Shown here one piece after another: positions 1 to 8,626 of a DNA stretch of 64,000 bases (position 1 is the first letter of the stretch; each line of letters starts with the position of its first letter). Origin of the DNA: an uncultured Cytophagales bacterium (GTDB lineage Bacteria; Bacteroidota; Bacteroidia; Cytophagales; Cyclobacteriaceae); the NCBI GenBank assembly GCA_913057175.1, contig CAJXNP010000003.1, forward strand, positions 62,001 through 126,000, written 5' to 3'. The notes under the pieces were generated by a model. That model was not told where the DNA came from and ran no database searches. It worked only from the letters and a program-made list of their open reading frames with translations. Both the position numbers and the translations under genes were made by a program.

Positions 1-284
1 AATTGAGCATTCGTAAAACACTGGGAGCATCTATCCAAAGCATTTTTCAGCTTGTGACGAGGCATTTTGTGGGCCTGGTTTTGATCAGCATTGTGATTGC
101 CGGACCGATTGCCTGGTTCATTATGAAGAGATGGCTGGAGGATTATGCCTACCGGATAGATATTACCTGGGATGTTTTTGCCTGGGCAGGGATTTTATCC
201 ATCATGACTGCTTTATCCACGATAAGCTACCATGCCCTTAAATCTGCCATGGTTAATCCTGCAAAGAATTTGAGGACGGAGTAA
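1..284 (+). CDS. C-terminal end of a MacB/FtsX-type ABC permease (5' partial)
   Basis: The frame is open from the window edge to the TAA stop, so this is the last ~94 codons of a gene that begins outside the window. The fragment starts in the cytoplasmic FtsX signature (SIRKTLGAS, normally EIGIRKxxGA). It then has a membrane helix, the WLEDYAYRIDITW linker, a final helix, and the family tail NPAKNLRTE. All of these are shared with the complete permeases downstream, so it belongs to the same paralogous family of inner-membrane permeases. The TTG near the edge is not a real start. Family membership is clear; the substrate is unknown. Confidence 0.9.
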   Translation, partial: LSIRKTLGASIQSIFQLVTRHFVGLVLISIVIAGPIAWFIMKRWLEDYAYRIDITWDVFAWAGILSIMTALSTISYHALKSAMVNPAKNLRTE

Positions 285-343
285 TGAAGCTCAAAGGTAA
301 AAGCTGAAAGTTGAAAGGAAATGCGTTAGAATGGATTTTATAT

Positions 344-410
344 CACCCCTTCGGGGTTTAATCGTTTGGATGGTTTTGATGTTATAATAATTTCATCCCT
401 TCGGGATTAT
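344..410. repeat. REP-like palindrome pair (right-end type)
   Basis: Two small palindromes occur as a pair: CACCCCTTCGGGGTTTA at 344-360 and CATCCCTTCGGGATTAT at 394-410. The same two-palindrome unit recurs after the transposase remnant at 4941-5070 and, in decayed form, after the intact RAYT gene at 5841-5902. No T-tract follows, so a terminator role is not favoured. Confidence 0.75.
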
Positions 411-520
411 GTTTGTCTGTTTTTGTGGAATAAGCATAACATCATCTCTTCTGACATTTGTTCGTGGTTTATGCCTTGCTTTTTCAATGGAAATGTAATT
501 TTTAGTTCTCAGCGATCAGC

Positions 521-596
521 AAATCCCGAAGGGATGACATTTTTATAGAAAAATCCATTTTCAATATAAACAAACCCTGAAAGGGTGGCACAAATC
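521..596. repeat. REP-like palindrome pair (left-end type)
   Basis: ATCCCGAAGGGAT near 523-535 and ACCCTGAAAGGGT near 571-583 are separated by about 35 bp. The block aligns almost base for base with 5303-5379, directly upstream of the intact RAYT transposase. It therefore marks the left end of a second, decayed copy of the same mobile unit. Confidence 0.75.
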
Positions 597-676
597 ATGA
601 CTGGTACATTCTCACAAATTTTATTCAATGTGTATTTGCTGTGAAGGAAAGAAAGAATCTTAAACCAAAAGCATAA
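597..676 (+). pseudogene. Remnant of the 5' end of a RAYT/IS200-like transposase
   Basis: Translation from ATG gives MTGTFSQI. After a one-base deletion the other frame reads CVFAVKERKNL before a stop. The intact transposase at 5380 reads MAGTFSQIY and CVFAVKGRKNL at the same places. Homology continues upstream into the shared palindromes and stops about 75 bp into the gene. This is a frameshifted and truncated copy with no coding capacity left. Confidence 0.8.
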
Positions 677-767
677 GGAAGGGAAGCTCACAGCCTCTCA
701 TTCGATCAGGTGAATCACTTGTCAGACAAAAAATAAACAGATGAATATCAACTGCTTTTGATTTTTT

Positions 768-2045
768 TCATCTCCCAACGGGATTAAGCGTTAATTCCTT
801 TCCTCCCTCAAATTCATCTTCAAAAACGACTTCTCCCTCAGGATCATCCAGGCGGACATAGTCGATCGAACCGGTGCCTTCAAAAATGTACAGCAAGGCA
901 ACAATATCACCGAAATCTTCTTTAAACTTTTCCGTGAAAGCCAATTCGTCATTGATGTATATTGCTGCATTTTTATCACGAACGGAAACTTTTATATCCT
1001 GCCAATCATACACATCACCACCCAACGCTGACAAGTCATTGTCTCCACCCCCGCGGGTAATTTCCCCCATCTTGTACCAGGCATACCGCTCACACCCCTT
1101 TTTCTGCATACCCACACTGAAAATATGCACATCCGTAACAATAATGACCGTCATCCAGGGACATAGGGAAGTGAAAACACTATCTGATTTAATTCGGGTG
1201 GTAAAGCTGAAATTATCCGATGGGACATTAAACTCACGGCTATTGGTAATCCTGCTCAAAAATGTTCTCGAGAGGTCTACTCCTCGTTTCTTAAGCAATG
1301 TTTTATCCAGGTGTAATCTCCCGTTGCTAATAAAATTTTCATTTTTAAAATCGATAGGAATTAAATCTTCCTCGCTGTAGTAAATATGAGGGTCCCAGCC
1401 ATCGCTCAGGATGTGAATGGGTCGCATGGCAATCATGGAATCGTTAGCGATCAGTCGCGCCCGGTGGAATCCCGATTCGTAATAAATATTCGTAAAAGCA
1501 TTTTTTTCGGAATCGATAGCAAATCGGTGATTGTCGTTCCAGCTTTGCTGGATGTAAAAGCTATCCGCCTCTACATTCGAAACATCGTATTTGAAAATAA
1601 CCGTATTGGGAATGCCCGAAGTGACGGTTTTCTCTGTGGTAAATTCAACAGGGCCATTGATCCTTATCTTCCTTTTGGTTTCCCCGAATCCACTAAAAAT
1701 AAGGAAGGCAATTATCAAAAATGCCAAACTAATAAATACCCCTGCAAAAAGAGGCTTAAATTTTCTTTTATTTTTACGGTTTTCCAGCTTGAAATGCTGC
1801 CAGTCCTTATAATCCAGGATCTCCACCAGAGCATTTAAGGTTGCCAGCTGCGGGCTCTGCTTAAAATCATTTTTCCACAGCCGTTTCAGAGTTGACAAAC
1901 TGATATTGACGCCCGTCTTTTCCTCAATATATTGAGACAAAATTTCCAGGTCACGTTGTGAATATCCATGACCATTCCCAAATGAAAATCTCTCTTCAAT
2001 CTGCTTTTTACAAAGGGCAATATAATCCTGCTCAGAAAACGCCAT
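768..2045 (-). CDS. Membrane-anchored HTH regulator with periplasmic lectin-like domain
   Basis: This 425-residue protein has three parts. Residues 1-90 form a helical HTH-like domain common in Bacteroidota, with LSLSTLKRLWKN and a following LATLNALVEILDYKDWQHF stretch. A single membrane helix spans ~97-119 (LFAGVFISLAFLIIAFLIF). The rest should be periplasmic: a PKD-like beta region (~130-215), then a concanavalin/LamG-like sandwich to the end, with the tail DYVRLDDPEGEVVFEDEF. No signal peptide precedes the HTH, so the N terminus is expected in the cytoplasm, as in CadC/ToxR one-component regulators. The gene is divergent from two secreted lectin-like proteins (2224, 3423), which are natural candidate targets. 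DNA binding and ligand are inferred, not shown. Confidence 0.7.
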   Translation of the reverse strand: MAFSEQDYIALCKKQIEERFSFGNGHGYSQRDLEILSQYIEEKTGVNISLSTLKRLWKNDFKQSPQLATLNALVEILDYKDWQHFKLENRKNKRKFKPLFAGVFISLAFLIIAFLIFSGFGETKRKIRINGPVEFTTEKTVTSGIPNTVIFKYDVSNVEADSFYIQQSWNDNHRFAIDSEKNAFTNIYYESGFHRARLIANDSMIAMRPIHILSDGWDPHIYYSEEDLIPIDFKNENFISNGRLHLDKTLLKKRGVDLSRTFLSRITNSREFNVPSDNFSFTTRIKSDSVFTSLCPWMTVIIVTDVHIFSVGMQKKGCERYAWYKMGEITRGGGDNDLSALGGDVYDWQDIKVSVRDKNAAIYINDELAFTEKFKEDFGDIVALLYIFEGTGSIDYVRLDDPEGEVVFEDEFEGGKELTLNPVGR

Positions 2046-2083
2046 ACATCAGCAAATGTAACCAATTACATCCAGAATAGGGA

Positions 2084-2137
2084 TTCAAATTGTTTGAACG
2101 GATTTTGACCTTCCTTTGAACCGAATTTGGAACCGAA
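2084..2137. promoter_or_regulatory. Candidate operator between divergent regulator and lectin genes
   Basis: The 178-bp divergent spacer contains a perfect dyad TTCAAATTGTTTGAA (2084-2098). It also has a direct repeat GAACCGAA at 2118-2125 and 2130-2137, 12 bp apart. Such sites suit a regulator controlling both directions, but binding is an inference. Confidence 0.35.
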
Positions 2138-2223
2138 CAAACTCTTCACCTACTATACCTTAGCTTCAAACAAAGCATTCCGAAAGACGATTTCTTTTGG
2201 AATCATTTTAAAAATTAAATAAC

Positions 2224-3372
2224 ATGAAGAAAACTACCCTAGTCATTTTAGCCCTTTTTTCGACCCTCTCGTATGGACAAAGCCAGGTGATTCCCATGGA
2301 GTCTGCATACTGGGAATACGACTCCTCAAAAGTTGAATTTATCAGACATCGGTCAGCAAGTGCTGCCCAAAGCATCAATGGGAATTATTTCGAGTTGATC
2401 CTAAAAGATCAAACTTTTATGGATGGCATAATTGAATTTGATGTGGAATTAACCGGAAATGGTTTTCCCGGTATTGTTTTCAGAAGCTCGCAAGATCAAA
2501 AAAACGGAGAACACTTTTATATACGTTCATTCGGAGAATTTAGTCCACTGAAACGAACCACATTGCAATACGCAGCTCTCGTCGACGGAGTAAGTCTTTG
2601 GGATCTCACTGATGAATACCAGGCCGGTGCCACCATTTACAAGGAAGGTTGGAACCATATAAAACTTGTCATCGCAGGAAAACAAATGCGGGCTTATATC
2701 AATGATATGGAAAAGCCGGCCCTCTCTGTACCAAAACTCGAAGGAACCGAAACATCCGGAGGAATAACCTTAAGCGGCAATGTTATCTATGCCAATTTTC
2801 AAGTCAAACATGGGGTGACAGAAGGATTAAATCCGGATGCTGGTGTTGTATCGACGGAAAACGATCCCCGGTACATTAGAAACTGGCAGGTTTCAAATGC
2901 GATTGATTTTCCCTTCGGCAATGACCTGGTTATTGCCCTGCCTGGCATGTATGGTACACTTATTAAATCTGACCTCCCGGATAGCACAACAAAATGGGAA
3001 AACCTGTATGCGGAAGATCGGGCGCTTGTGAATCTCACAAGAAAATTTGGAGCCGTACAGAATGATGGACGAAGATTGGCCTGGATCAAAACCTATCTTC
3101 ACTCTGCCAAAGCGCAGGAAAGAACAATAAACCTGGGTTTCAGTGATGAGATCTGGATATTTATCAATGGACAGCCACTCTATGTAGACAAAAATTATTA
3201 TGGGACACCCTCACAAAAGGAGCCAAGAGGACGGTGCACTATTGAAAACACGAGTATCAAAGTTCCTCTCACTGAAGGTGACAATGAGATACTGATTGGC
3301 CTGGCCAATTACTTTTATGGCTGGGGCATCATTGCCCGGTTTGATGATATGGAAGGGATCACTTTGAAATAG
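2224..3372 (+). CDS. Secreted two-domain lectin-like protein
   Basis: The 382-residue protein has a Sec signal peptide ending at about residue 19 (LFSTLSYGQ). Residues ~20-200 look like a DUF1080/LamG concanavalin-like sandwich: the strands GIIEFDVELTG, GIVFRSS and WNHIKLVIAGKQMRAYIND follow the usual order for this fold. Residues ~215-382 form a second beta-rich module (DEIWIFINGQPLY, VPLTEGDNEILIGL) resembling jelly-roll domains of carbohydrate-active proteins. No catalytic motif is recognised. It starts a plus-strand run with 3423 and 4053, divergent from the membrane-bound regulator. A role in polysaccharide binding outside the inner membrane is likely but unproven. Confidence 0.6.
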   Translation: MKKTTLVILALFSTLSYGQSQVIPMESAYWEYDSSKVEFIRHRSASAAQSINGNYFELILKDQTFMDGIIEFDVELTGNGFPGIVFRSSQDQKNGEHFYIRSFGEFSPLKRTTLQYAALVDGVSLWDLTDEYQAGATIYKEGWNHIKLVIAGKQMRAYINDMEKPALSVPKLEGTETSGGITLSGNVIYANFQVKHGVTEGLNPDAGVVSTENDPRYIRNWQVSNAIDFPFGNDLVIALPGMYGTLIKSDLPDSTTKWENLYAEDRALVNLTRKFGAVQNDGRRLAWIKTYLHSAKAQERTINLGFSDEIWIFINGQPLYVDKNYYGTPSQKEPRGRCTIENTSIKVPLTEGDNEILIGLANYFYGWGIIARFDDMEGITLK

Positions 3373-3422
3373 CCCATTTTCAACAAAATTTTAATATCAA
3401 GTAATAATAAACAACGAAAACG

Positions 3423-4046
3423 ATGAAAACGATTATCACTATTTTTCTTCTGGTTGCAACTGGATTTGCCAATGCTCAACAACCTCAAAAGTCTGCAATT
3501 GCCAATCCCGATCAATGGACTGTCCACAACCGAAAAGTCAGTTTTTCGGATGAGGCCATCCATTTAAATGCTCAGCCAGGAGACGGTGTCCTGTGGCTAA
3601 ATGACTTCGAATTCAAAAACGGGACCATTGAACTGGATATAAAAGGAAAAAATGCCCCCGGACAAAGCTTCGTTGGGTTCGCTTTTCATGGCAAACACGA
3701 CAATACTTTTGACGCCGTGTATTTCCGTCCTTTTAATTTCAAAAATCCGGAAAGAAATGATCACTCGGTGCAATACATTTCTATGCCTGAAAATGACTGG
3801 TCCACCTTGCGAAATGCCTTTCCCGGAAAATATGAAAACACGGTCAATCCTGTTCCCAATCCTGAAGATTGGTTCCATGTAAAAATTGAAGTGGATTTCC
3901 CCGATGTAAAGGTTTATGTAAATGGTGCCGTAAAACCTTCACTTTCCGTGAAGCAAATCAGCGAGCACAAACAGGGAAAGTTGGGCTTATGGGTAGGCAA
4001 TAATTCCGAAGGATGGTTTAAGAATGTTAAGATTTACCAAAAATAA
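3423..4046 (+). CDS. Secreted DUF1080/LamG-like protein
   Basis: This 207-residue protein has a Sec signal peptide (MKTIITIFLLVATGFANAQ) and a single concanavalin-like sandwich: NGTIELDIKGKN, FVGFAFHG, FDAVYFRPFNF, WFHVKIEVDFPDVKVYVNG and GKLGLWVGN. The pattern resembles the DUF1080 family, some members of which act on 3-keto-disaccharides, but I see no certain catalytic set. It lies 50 bp after the 2224 gene and 6 bp before the lipoprotein gene at 4053, so the three are probably co-transcribed. A sugar-binding or sugar-processing envelope role is the best inference. Confidence 0.6.
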   Translation: MKTIITIFLLVATGFANAQQPQKSAIANPDQWTVHNRKVSFSDEAIHLNAQPGDGVLWLNDFEFKNGTIELDIKGKNAPGQSFVGFAFHGKHDNTFDAVYFRPFNFKNPERNDHSVQYISMPENDWSTLRNAFPGKYENTVNPVPNPEDWFHVKIEVDFPDVKVYVNGAVKPSLSVKQISEHKQGKLGLWVGNNSEGWFKNVKIYQK

Positions 4047-4052
4047 ACAGCT

Positions 4053-4850
4053 ATGAAAATGAATAATATCTCCTTTACAATTCTTTGGTGCAGCTTTATA
4101 TTTTCTGTAGCATGCGGTCAATCAAAACCCTCCAAGTCGGATGATAAAATCAGCCAGAAATCTTCCGTAAAAACCGTATCTGGCAAGTATCATATTAAGA
4201 TGGACCTTGCCCACGAACCGGTTTTCTGGAACGATCCGAAAGACATGGGAGGTAAACCTACAAATCAGGTAGAAAGAATTAATTATATGACAGATCAATT
4301 GCTTGTAAATGCTAGCGCCTTGAGCGCAGATGTTTCATATCTAAAGCATGAAATAAAACTTGAGGATTTGAAGAATTGTGACCTGCTTTTTATTCACATC
4401 CCTTCGGAAAAATACAGTTCCCCGGAAGTGAAAGCCATACAAGAATATATTGAGAATGGCGGTTCCCTGTTCCTCGTAATGGACGTGGATTATTGGTCGA
4501 CGCTCGACCAGACGAATGTCAATGATTTGATCAAGCCATTTGGAATAGAATATGGACAAAACAGCCCCGACAGTCTGTCTGACGGATACGCTAAAGCAAG
4601 CCCTGTCACCAACAACCGTTTCAAAATCTCGTATCACGGCAGCAGAATTGTTAAAGGGGGCACACCATTCTGTTTTAGTGCTCACACGAATGAATATCCA
4701 TTCGGAGTATACAAAGAAGTCACAAACGGTGGGAAAATCGTAGTAATGGGCGATGGTATGACCTCGTTGTACATGACGAGCTGGCAGGGAGTGGACGACT
4801 ACCAGTGCCTGGAATTCATGGAAGCTGTATTTGGATGGCTGCTTGAGTAG
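4053..4850 (+). CDS. Lipoprotein with DUF4350/GATase-like domain
   Basis: This 265-residue protein begins with a lipoprotein signal whose lipobox (FSVAC) puts the acylated Cys at about residue 22. Its core is a Rossmann-like fold: a strand and turn (CDLLFIHIPSEKYSSPEV), then a helix and the motif YIENGGSLFLVMDVDYW, as in DUF4350 and ThuA-like glutamine-amidotransferase-fold proteins. A later strand (GGKIVVMGDGMTSLY) completes the pattern. No catalytic Cys of class I amidotransferases is evident. It follows the lectin-like gene by 6 bp and is probably its operon partner. The fold is moderately sure; the function is unknown. Confidence 0.55.
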   Translation: MKMNNISFTILWCSFIFSVACGQSKPSKSDDKISQKSSVKTVSGKYHIKMDLAHEPVFWNDPKDMGGKPTNQVERINYMTDQLLVNASALSADVSYLKHEIKLEDLKNCDLLFIHIPSEKYSSPEVKAIQEYIENGGSLFLVMDVDYWSTLDQTNVNDLIKPFGIEYGQNSPDSLSDGYAKASPVTNNRFKISYHGSRIVKGGTPFCFSAHTNEYPFGVYKEVTNGGKIVVMGDGMTSLYMTSWQGVDDYQCLEFMEAVFGWLLE

Positions 4851-4871
4851 GATTTGGGAAAGTGTTTAACA

Positions 4872-4939
4872 GAATAAAGGATTATCCGGATCGTTGGAAA
4901 TTCCATTTGAGGAATGGTTCTTATTCGATGGATTTAATG
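4872..4939 (+). pseudogene. Remnant of the 3' end of a RAYT/IS200-like transposase
   Basis: The short stretch translates as LEIPFEEWFLFDGF, matching the C terminus of the intact transposase (FEIPFEERFLFEWI at 5791-5838). It runs straight into the right-end palindrome pair, exactly as at the intact copy. The rest of the gene is missing here. Confidence 0.75.
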
Positions 4940-4940
4940 T

Positions 4941-5070
4941 CACCCCTTCGGGGTTTATGGTAAATATCAATTTTTGGGCTAAAATAATTTCATCTATAAT
5001 AATATCACCCCTTCGGGGTTTGTGTTTGTACATTTATCCATTCTATAATAATTTCATCCCTTTGGGATTA
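4941..5070. repeat. Three REP-like palindromes downstream of a transposase remnant
   Basis: CACCCCTTCGGGGTTTA occurs at 4941-4957 and again (last base diverged) near 5006-5021. CATCCCTTTGGGATTA is at 5055-5070, preceded by TATAATAATTT as at 344-410. The first palindrome directly abuts the transposase 3' remnant. No gene was seen between here and 5303. Confidence 0.75.
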
Positions 5071-5302
5071 GTTTTATTGGTTATTTTTCTATTTGAATTA
5101 AATGGTGATTCGATTTTTTGGCAACCAATAAATCGAAAATAATTTCTTATAAACTTCTTTCAGGTTTGACATTCTGGTAAATACAAAACTGATATGAAAC
5201 ATGCCATTTTAAACTTGTTTACACCTAATGTTTGGAATTCGAATAATATGGAGTTATTTTTCTTATTCTTAATTTACAACTGGATTATTTTCAAATCCAT
5301 GA

Positions 5303-5379
5303 AAATCCCGAAGGGATGACATTTTTATAGAAAAATCCATTTTTTAATCAATCAAAACCCCAAAGGGGTGGTACAAATC
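5303..5379. repeat. Left-end REP-like palindrome pair of the intact RAYT unit
   Basis: ATCCCGAAGGGAT and ACCCCAAAGGGGT flank an AT-rich spacer ending at the transposase start codon. The block is nearly identical to 521-596. Its palindromes are in the opposite sense (CCCGAAGGG) to the right-end type (CCCTTCGGG), so the gene is bracketed by inverted copies. Confidence 0.75.
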
Positions 5380-5838
5380 ATGGCAGGAACATTCTCTCAA
5401 ATTTATATACAATGTGTATTTGCAGTAAAAGGAAGAAAAAACCTGATTCACAAAACATGGAAAGAAGAGGTCTACAAATACATGGCTGGAATTATTAAAA
5501 ACAAAGGTCAAAAACCAATTATTATCAATGGCGTCGAAGATCATGTTCACCTTTTTGTCGGATTGAAACCTTCCATGGCATTGTCTGACCTCATGAGGGA
5601 TGTTAAAAATAATACCACCAATTTTATCAATGAAAATAATTGGGTTCCTGAAAAGTTTTCATGGCAGGAAGGTTTTGGTGCGTTTTCATATTCTCATTCC
5701 CATATTGACAAGGTGTATCAATATATCCTTAACCAGGAGATTCACCACCAAAAGAAAACTTTCAAAGAAGAATACATGGAATTGCTGGACAAATTTGAAA
5801 TTCCATTTGAGGAAAGGTTCTTATTCGAATGGATTTAA
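5380..5838 (+). mobile_element. REP-associated tyrosine transposase (Y1, IS200-like)
   Basis: From the ATG at 5380 the protein is 152 residues, the usual size for Y1_Tnp/RAYT enzymes. These single-strand DNA transposases use an HUH metal site and one catalytic tyrosine. The HUH motif is visible as DHVHLFV (~residues 51-57), and the tyrosine lies in the YxxxQ context of YILNQEIHH (~residue 115). An earlier GTG (5368) lies inside the left palindrome, so the ATG is preferred; it aligns with the start of the decayed copy at 597. Palindrome pairs flank the gene on both sides, as expected for a RAYT that moves REP sequences. Activity cannot be judged, but the frame is intact. Confidence 0.85.
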
Positions 5839-5840
5839 TG

Positions 5841-5902
5841 TCACTCCTTTCAGGGTTTAACTTTTCACACTTGTATTTTGGGTATAATAATTTCATCCCC
5901 CA
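5841..5902. repeat. Decayed right-end REP-like pair after the RAYT gene
   Basis: CACTCCTTTCAGGGTTTA corresponds to the strong palindrome at 4941, with mismatches. TATAATAATTTCATCCCCCAAT corresponds to the second palindrome of the pair, its right arm lost. The order is the same as at 344-410. Confidence 0.6.
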
Positions 5903-5957
5903 ATATAAACAGTGAAGGTTTTCATGGATTTCACCCTTTCTTTTTTAACATTCGATG

Positions 5958-6065
5958 TGTACATTATCTATACAAAACGCTGTCAACATTTTTGACAAGC
6001 CAAGGTAATTGTCATACATTAAGTTACTGATTTACAATTCATTAATATTTCGGCACAGAATTGTA
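5958..6065 (+). promoter_or_regulatory. Tandem dyads plus GGCAC promoter element, permease unit 1
   Basis: Two 17-bp dyads lie 23 bp apart: TGTACATTATCTATACA at 5958-5974 and TGTCAACATTTTTGACA at 5981-5997. GGCACAGAATTGTA begins at 6052, 71 bp after the start of the second dyad. The layout recurs before the permeases at 11297, 19471 and 26700. The GGCAC element resembles a sigma-54 -24/-12 site but is one base shorter than the canonical spacing. The operator role is inferred from conservation. Confidence 0.55.
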
Positions 6066-6114
6066 TGACCACCTACTGACTTAGATTTTCATTCTACGTA
6101 AAACAATTTTTCCG

Positions 6115-8538
6115 ATGCTCCGACACCACATCAAACTGACATTGCGCAATCTTTGGAAAAACAGAAGCTTTTCAGCTATCAATATTTCCGGCTTTGCCAT
6201 TGGAATTGCTGCCGCGACCATGTTGCTGATGTACACCTGGGATGAGCTGTCCTATGATAATTTTCATGCAAAAAAGGATGACATCTACCTGGTTGGTGTC
6301 AAACAGCAGGGTAAGGATGGTGAGACTGAAAGCGGATGGACCACTCCTCCAACCGGGCCGGCACTCAATGGATACTTTCCGGAAATAGAGACCTTCACAA
6401 GGGTTTGTATCTGGTTTGACGATGTGACGACCAGACGAGGTCAGGAAAAATATATTGAGAAAAATGTTGTCGGCGCCGATTCCACATTCTTTGACGTGTT
6501 TACTGTGAATTTCCTTGCAGGTAATCCTCAAACAGCATTAAAAGAGCCTAATTCTGTTGTCATCACAAAAAGTATCGCCGAAAAATACTTTGGCAATGAA
6601 AATCCCATTGGCAAGACGATGGAATTTGAATCATTTTTCAGTGAATGCACCATTACCGGTCTGATTGAAGACCTGCCGGAAAACAGTCATCTTGAAATTG
6701 ATATCCTGTTTTCCCTCAGCTCCCTTCGTAATATTAATTTTGATTTCGATAAAAGCTGGGAGAACCATACCTTCATTACCTATGTCCTGCTCAATGAATT
6801 TGTCGATCCGCAGGTAGTTGAATCCAAAATCCCCGATTTCCTGAGCGAAAAAATGGGAGCATACTTCCAAAATTCATATGGTCAATCCTTTGAGGAAATG
6901 ATGAACGGAGGAAGCGATTACCGGCTATTTCTTGCTCCGTTAAAAGATGTTCATTTAAGCACTTATGTGCACGAAGGTAAAGAAGGCAAGAAATTAATGA
7001 CCTATGCTTTAGGATTGATAGGTTTGGTCATCATCATCTTAATTTGCATCAACTTTACCAATCTGTCGACATCACTCGCCATAGATCGTATCAGGGAGGT
7101 CGGTGTTAGAAAAACATCAGGAAGTTTGAAATGGTCAATGATCCGCCAGTTTCTAACCGAATCTGTTGTGACGGTTCTAATTGGGTTCGTGATTGGTTTA
7201 GCCATCATGCAATTGGTTCTCCCCTATTTCAATAACCTGACCGATAAAAATCTAAGCTTAGATTTCTTTCATTTGCCTTTTGTCTTATGGGTATTGGGCA
7301 TCGCCGTCCTTCTCGGAATTATCACCGGACTGTATCCTGCTATATATCTTTCATCTTTCAGTCCCATTCAAGCCTTAAATCCAAATCCAGGCGAAAGATT
7401 AAACACGACTTTTGTACGAAATGGCCTGGTTGTGTTTCAGTTTGCCTTGTGCATTTTCATGATCACAGGTACCATTGTTGTGTACAAACAATTGTCACAT
7501 CTAACCCAAATAAATATTGGATTTGACAAAGAACACATTTTAGTTGTGAAACGACCCTGGGCTCTTGGGGAAAAAATGTGGACGTTGAAAGAAGAATTGT
7601 TGGACGATCCTCAGATAAAATATATTTCCTACACGAATACCCTTCCCGGCAGACATTTTGACGGACACGGGCAGCATTTTTCAGGAGATCCAACCGATGT
7701 TGGGTATACCATCTATCCATTGATTGGCGATCCGGACATTCTGAAATTACTGGACCTTGAAGTGGTTGCAGGAAGAGAGTTTACTGCTGAAGATAAAAAT
7801 AAGCCCGTAGTCCTGCTCAATGAAGCTACCGTCCAAAGATATGGTCTGAAAGATCCTCTCAATAAAAAAATTAACGTCGGCACCATGGGCCGAAAAGAGG
7901 TCTCTGTTGTTGGGATTGTGAAAGACTTTCATTTCCAGTCCTTTCACAATCAGATTGAACCAATGGCGATTTTCCAGACCAATCAGGATCAGATGTACAA
8001 TACCAATTACATGTTGATCAAAACTACGGGAAAAGAGCTGTCCGGAATAATTGAAAACGTAGAATCAAGATGGAATAAAATTACCGAAAACCAACCTTTT
8101 GAATATACGTTTCTCGACCAGGATTTTGCGCATGTGTTTGAAAGGGAGGTGATTACATCAAAGGTATATACAATTTTTTCCACTATATCCATCATGATTG
8201 CAAGCCTGGGTTTATTGGGGTTGGCCATGTTCTTCACCAAAAAACGAACAAAAGAGATTGGAATTAGGAAAGTAAATGGCGCGAAAATATGGCAGGTTCT
8301 GTTATTACTTAACAATGATTTTATCAAAAGAGTGCTGATCGCTTTTACCATAGCAAGCCCGCTTGCATGGTATACGATGAACAAATGGCTCGAAAACTTC
8401 GCTTATCAGACAGAGCTGAGCTGGTGGATATTTGCTTTGTCAGGTCTTCTGGCCTTAGGAATTGCGCTGTTATCCGTTAGCTGGCAGAGCTGGAAGGCGG
8501 CAACGAGGAATCCTGTCGAAGCATTAAGATATGAGTAG
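6115..8538 (+). CDS. MacB/FtsX-like ABC permease, double module (unit 1)
   Basis: This 807-residue inner-membrane permease has the two-module layout of the whole array. A first helix (~18-40) is followed by a MacB-type periplasmic domain (~60-280). Helices near 297-317, 350-370 and 386-411 bracket the FtsX motif EVGVRKTSG (~328). A helix at ~436-457 leads to a second periplasmic domain with VKDFHFQSFHNQIEP (~603). The last three helices bracket EIGIRKVNGAK (~714), and the tail is NPVEALRYE. Such permeases transmit ATP-driven movement to the periplasm rather than forming a channel. It has its own tandem-dyad promoter region and is probably co-transcribed with 8627. The partner ATPase may be the one at 34195. 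Substrate unknown. Confidence 0.9.
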   Translation: MLRHHIKLTLRNLWKNRSFSAINISGFAIGIAAATMLLMYTWDELSYDNFHAKKDDIYLVGVKQQGKDGETESGWTTPPTGPALNGYFPEIETFTRVCIWFDDVTTRRGQEKYIEKNVVGADSTFFDVFTVNFLAGNPQTALKEPNSVVITKSIAEKYFGNENPIGKTMEFESFFSECTITGLIEDLPENSHLEIDILFSLSSLRNINFDFDKSWENHTFITYVLLNEFVDPQVVESKIPDFLSEKMGAYFQNSYGQSFEEMMNGGSDYRLFLAPLKDVHLSTYVHEGKEGKKLMTYALGLIGLVIIILICINFTNLSTSLAIDRIREVGVRKTSGSLKWSMIRQFLTESVVTVLIGFVIGLAIMQLVLPYFNNLTDKNLSLDFFHLPFVLWVLGIAVLLGIITGLYPAIYLSSFSPIQALNPNPGERLNTTFVRNGLVVFQFALCIFMITGTIVVYKQLSHLTQINIGFDKEHILVVKRPWALGEKMWTLKEELLDDPQIKYISYTNTLPGRHFDGHGQHFSGDPTDVGYTIYPLIGDPDILKLLDLEVVAGREFTAEDKNKPVVLLNEATVQRYGLKDPLNKKINVGTMGRKEVSVVGIVKDFHFQSFHNQIEPMAIFQTNQDQMYNTNYMLIKTTGKELSGIIENVESRWNKITENQPFEYTFLDQDFAHVFEREVITSKVYTIFSTISIMIASLGLLGLAMFFTKKRTKEIGIRKVNGAKIWQVLLLLNNDFIKRVLIAFTIASPLAWYTMNKWLENFAYQTELSWWIFALSGLLALGIALLSVSWQSWKAATRNPVEALRYE

Positions 8539-8544
8539 TACCTT

Positions 8545-8606
8545 AATGTGGAGATCCCGACAAAGCGTTATCGATCGTCGGGATAGAAGCATTGAGGCAT
8601 GAGTAA
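8545..8606 (+). repeat. Post-stop hairpin and second copy of the gene tail (after unit 1)
   Basis: After the TAG stop there is a hairpin with arms ATCCCGAC/GTCGGGAT. One base later a second tail follows (8586-8606) reading E-A-L-R-H-E-stop. The true tail just upstream reads E-A-L-R-Y-E-stop. Most differences are synonymous. Similar hairpin-plus-tail units follow the permeases ending at 13645 and 29063. Confidence 0.6.
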
Positions 8607-8626
8607 TTTAAATAAATGAACCATTT

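Noticed and set aside
344-410. Intrinsic terminators from the CCCC/GGGG palindromes
   Set aside because: Stems are only 4-5 bp, no T-tract follows, and the pairs track the transposase ends instead of gene ends.
366-691. Two 60-codon ORFs on opposite strands
   Set aside because: They cover palindromes and the transposase remnant, have no family resemblance, and no plausible starts.
6052-6066. Canonical sigma-54 promoter before the permeases
   Set aside because: GGCAC and TTG are present, but the spacing from GG to the following G is one base short of the canonical -24/-12 in all four units. I therefore report the element without assigning the sigma factor.
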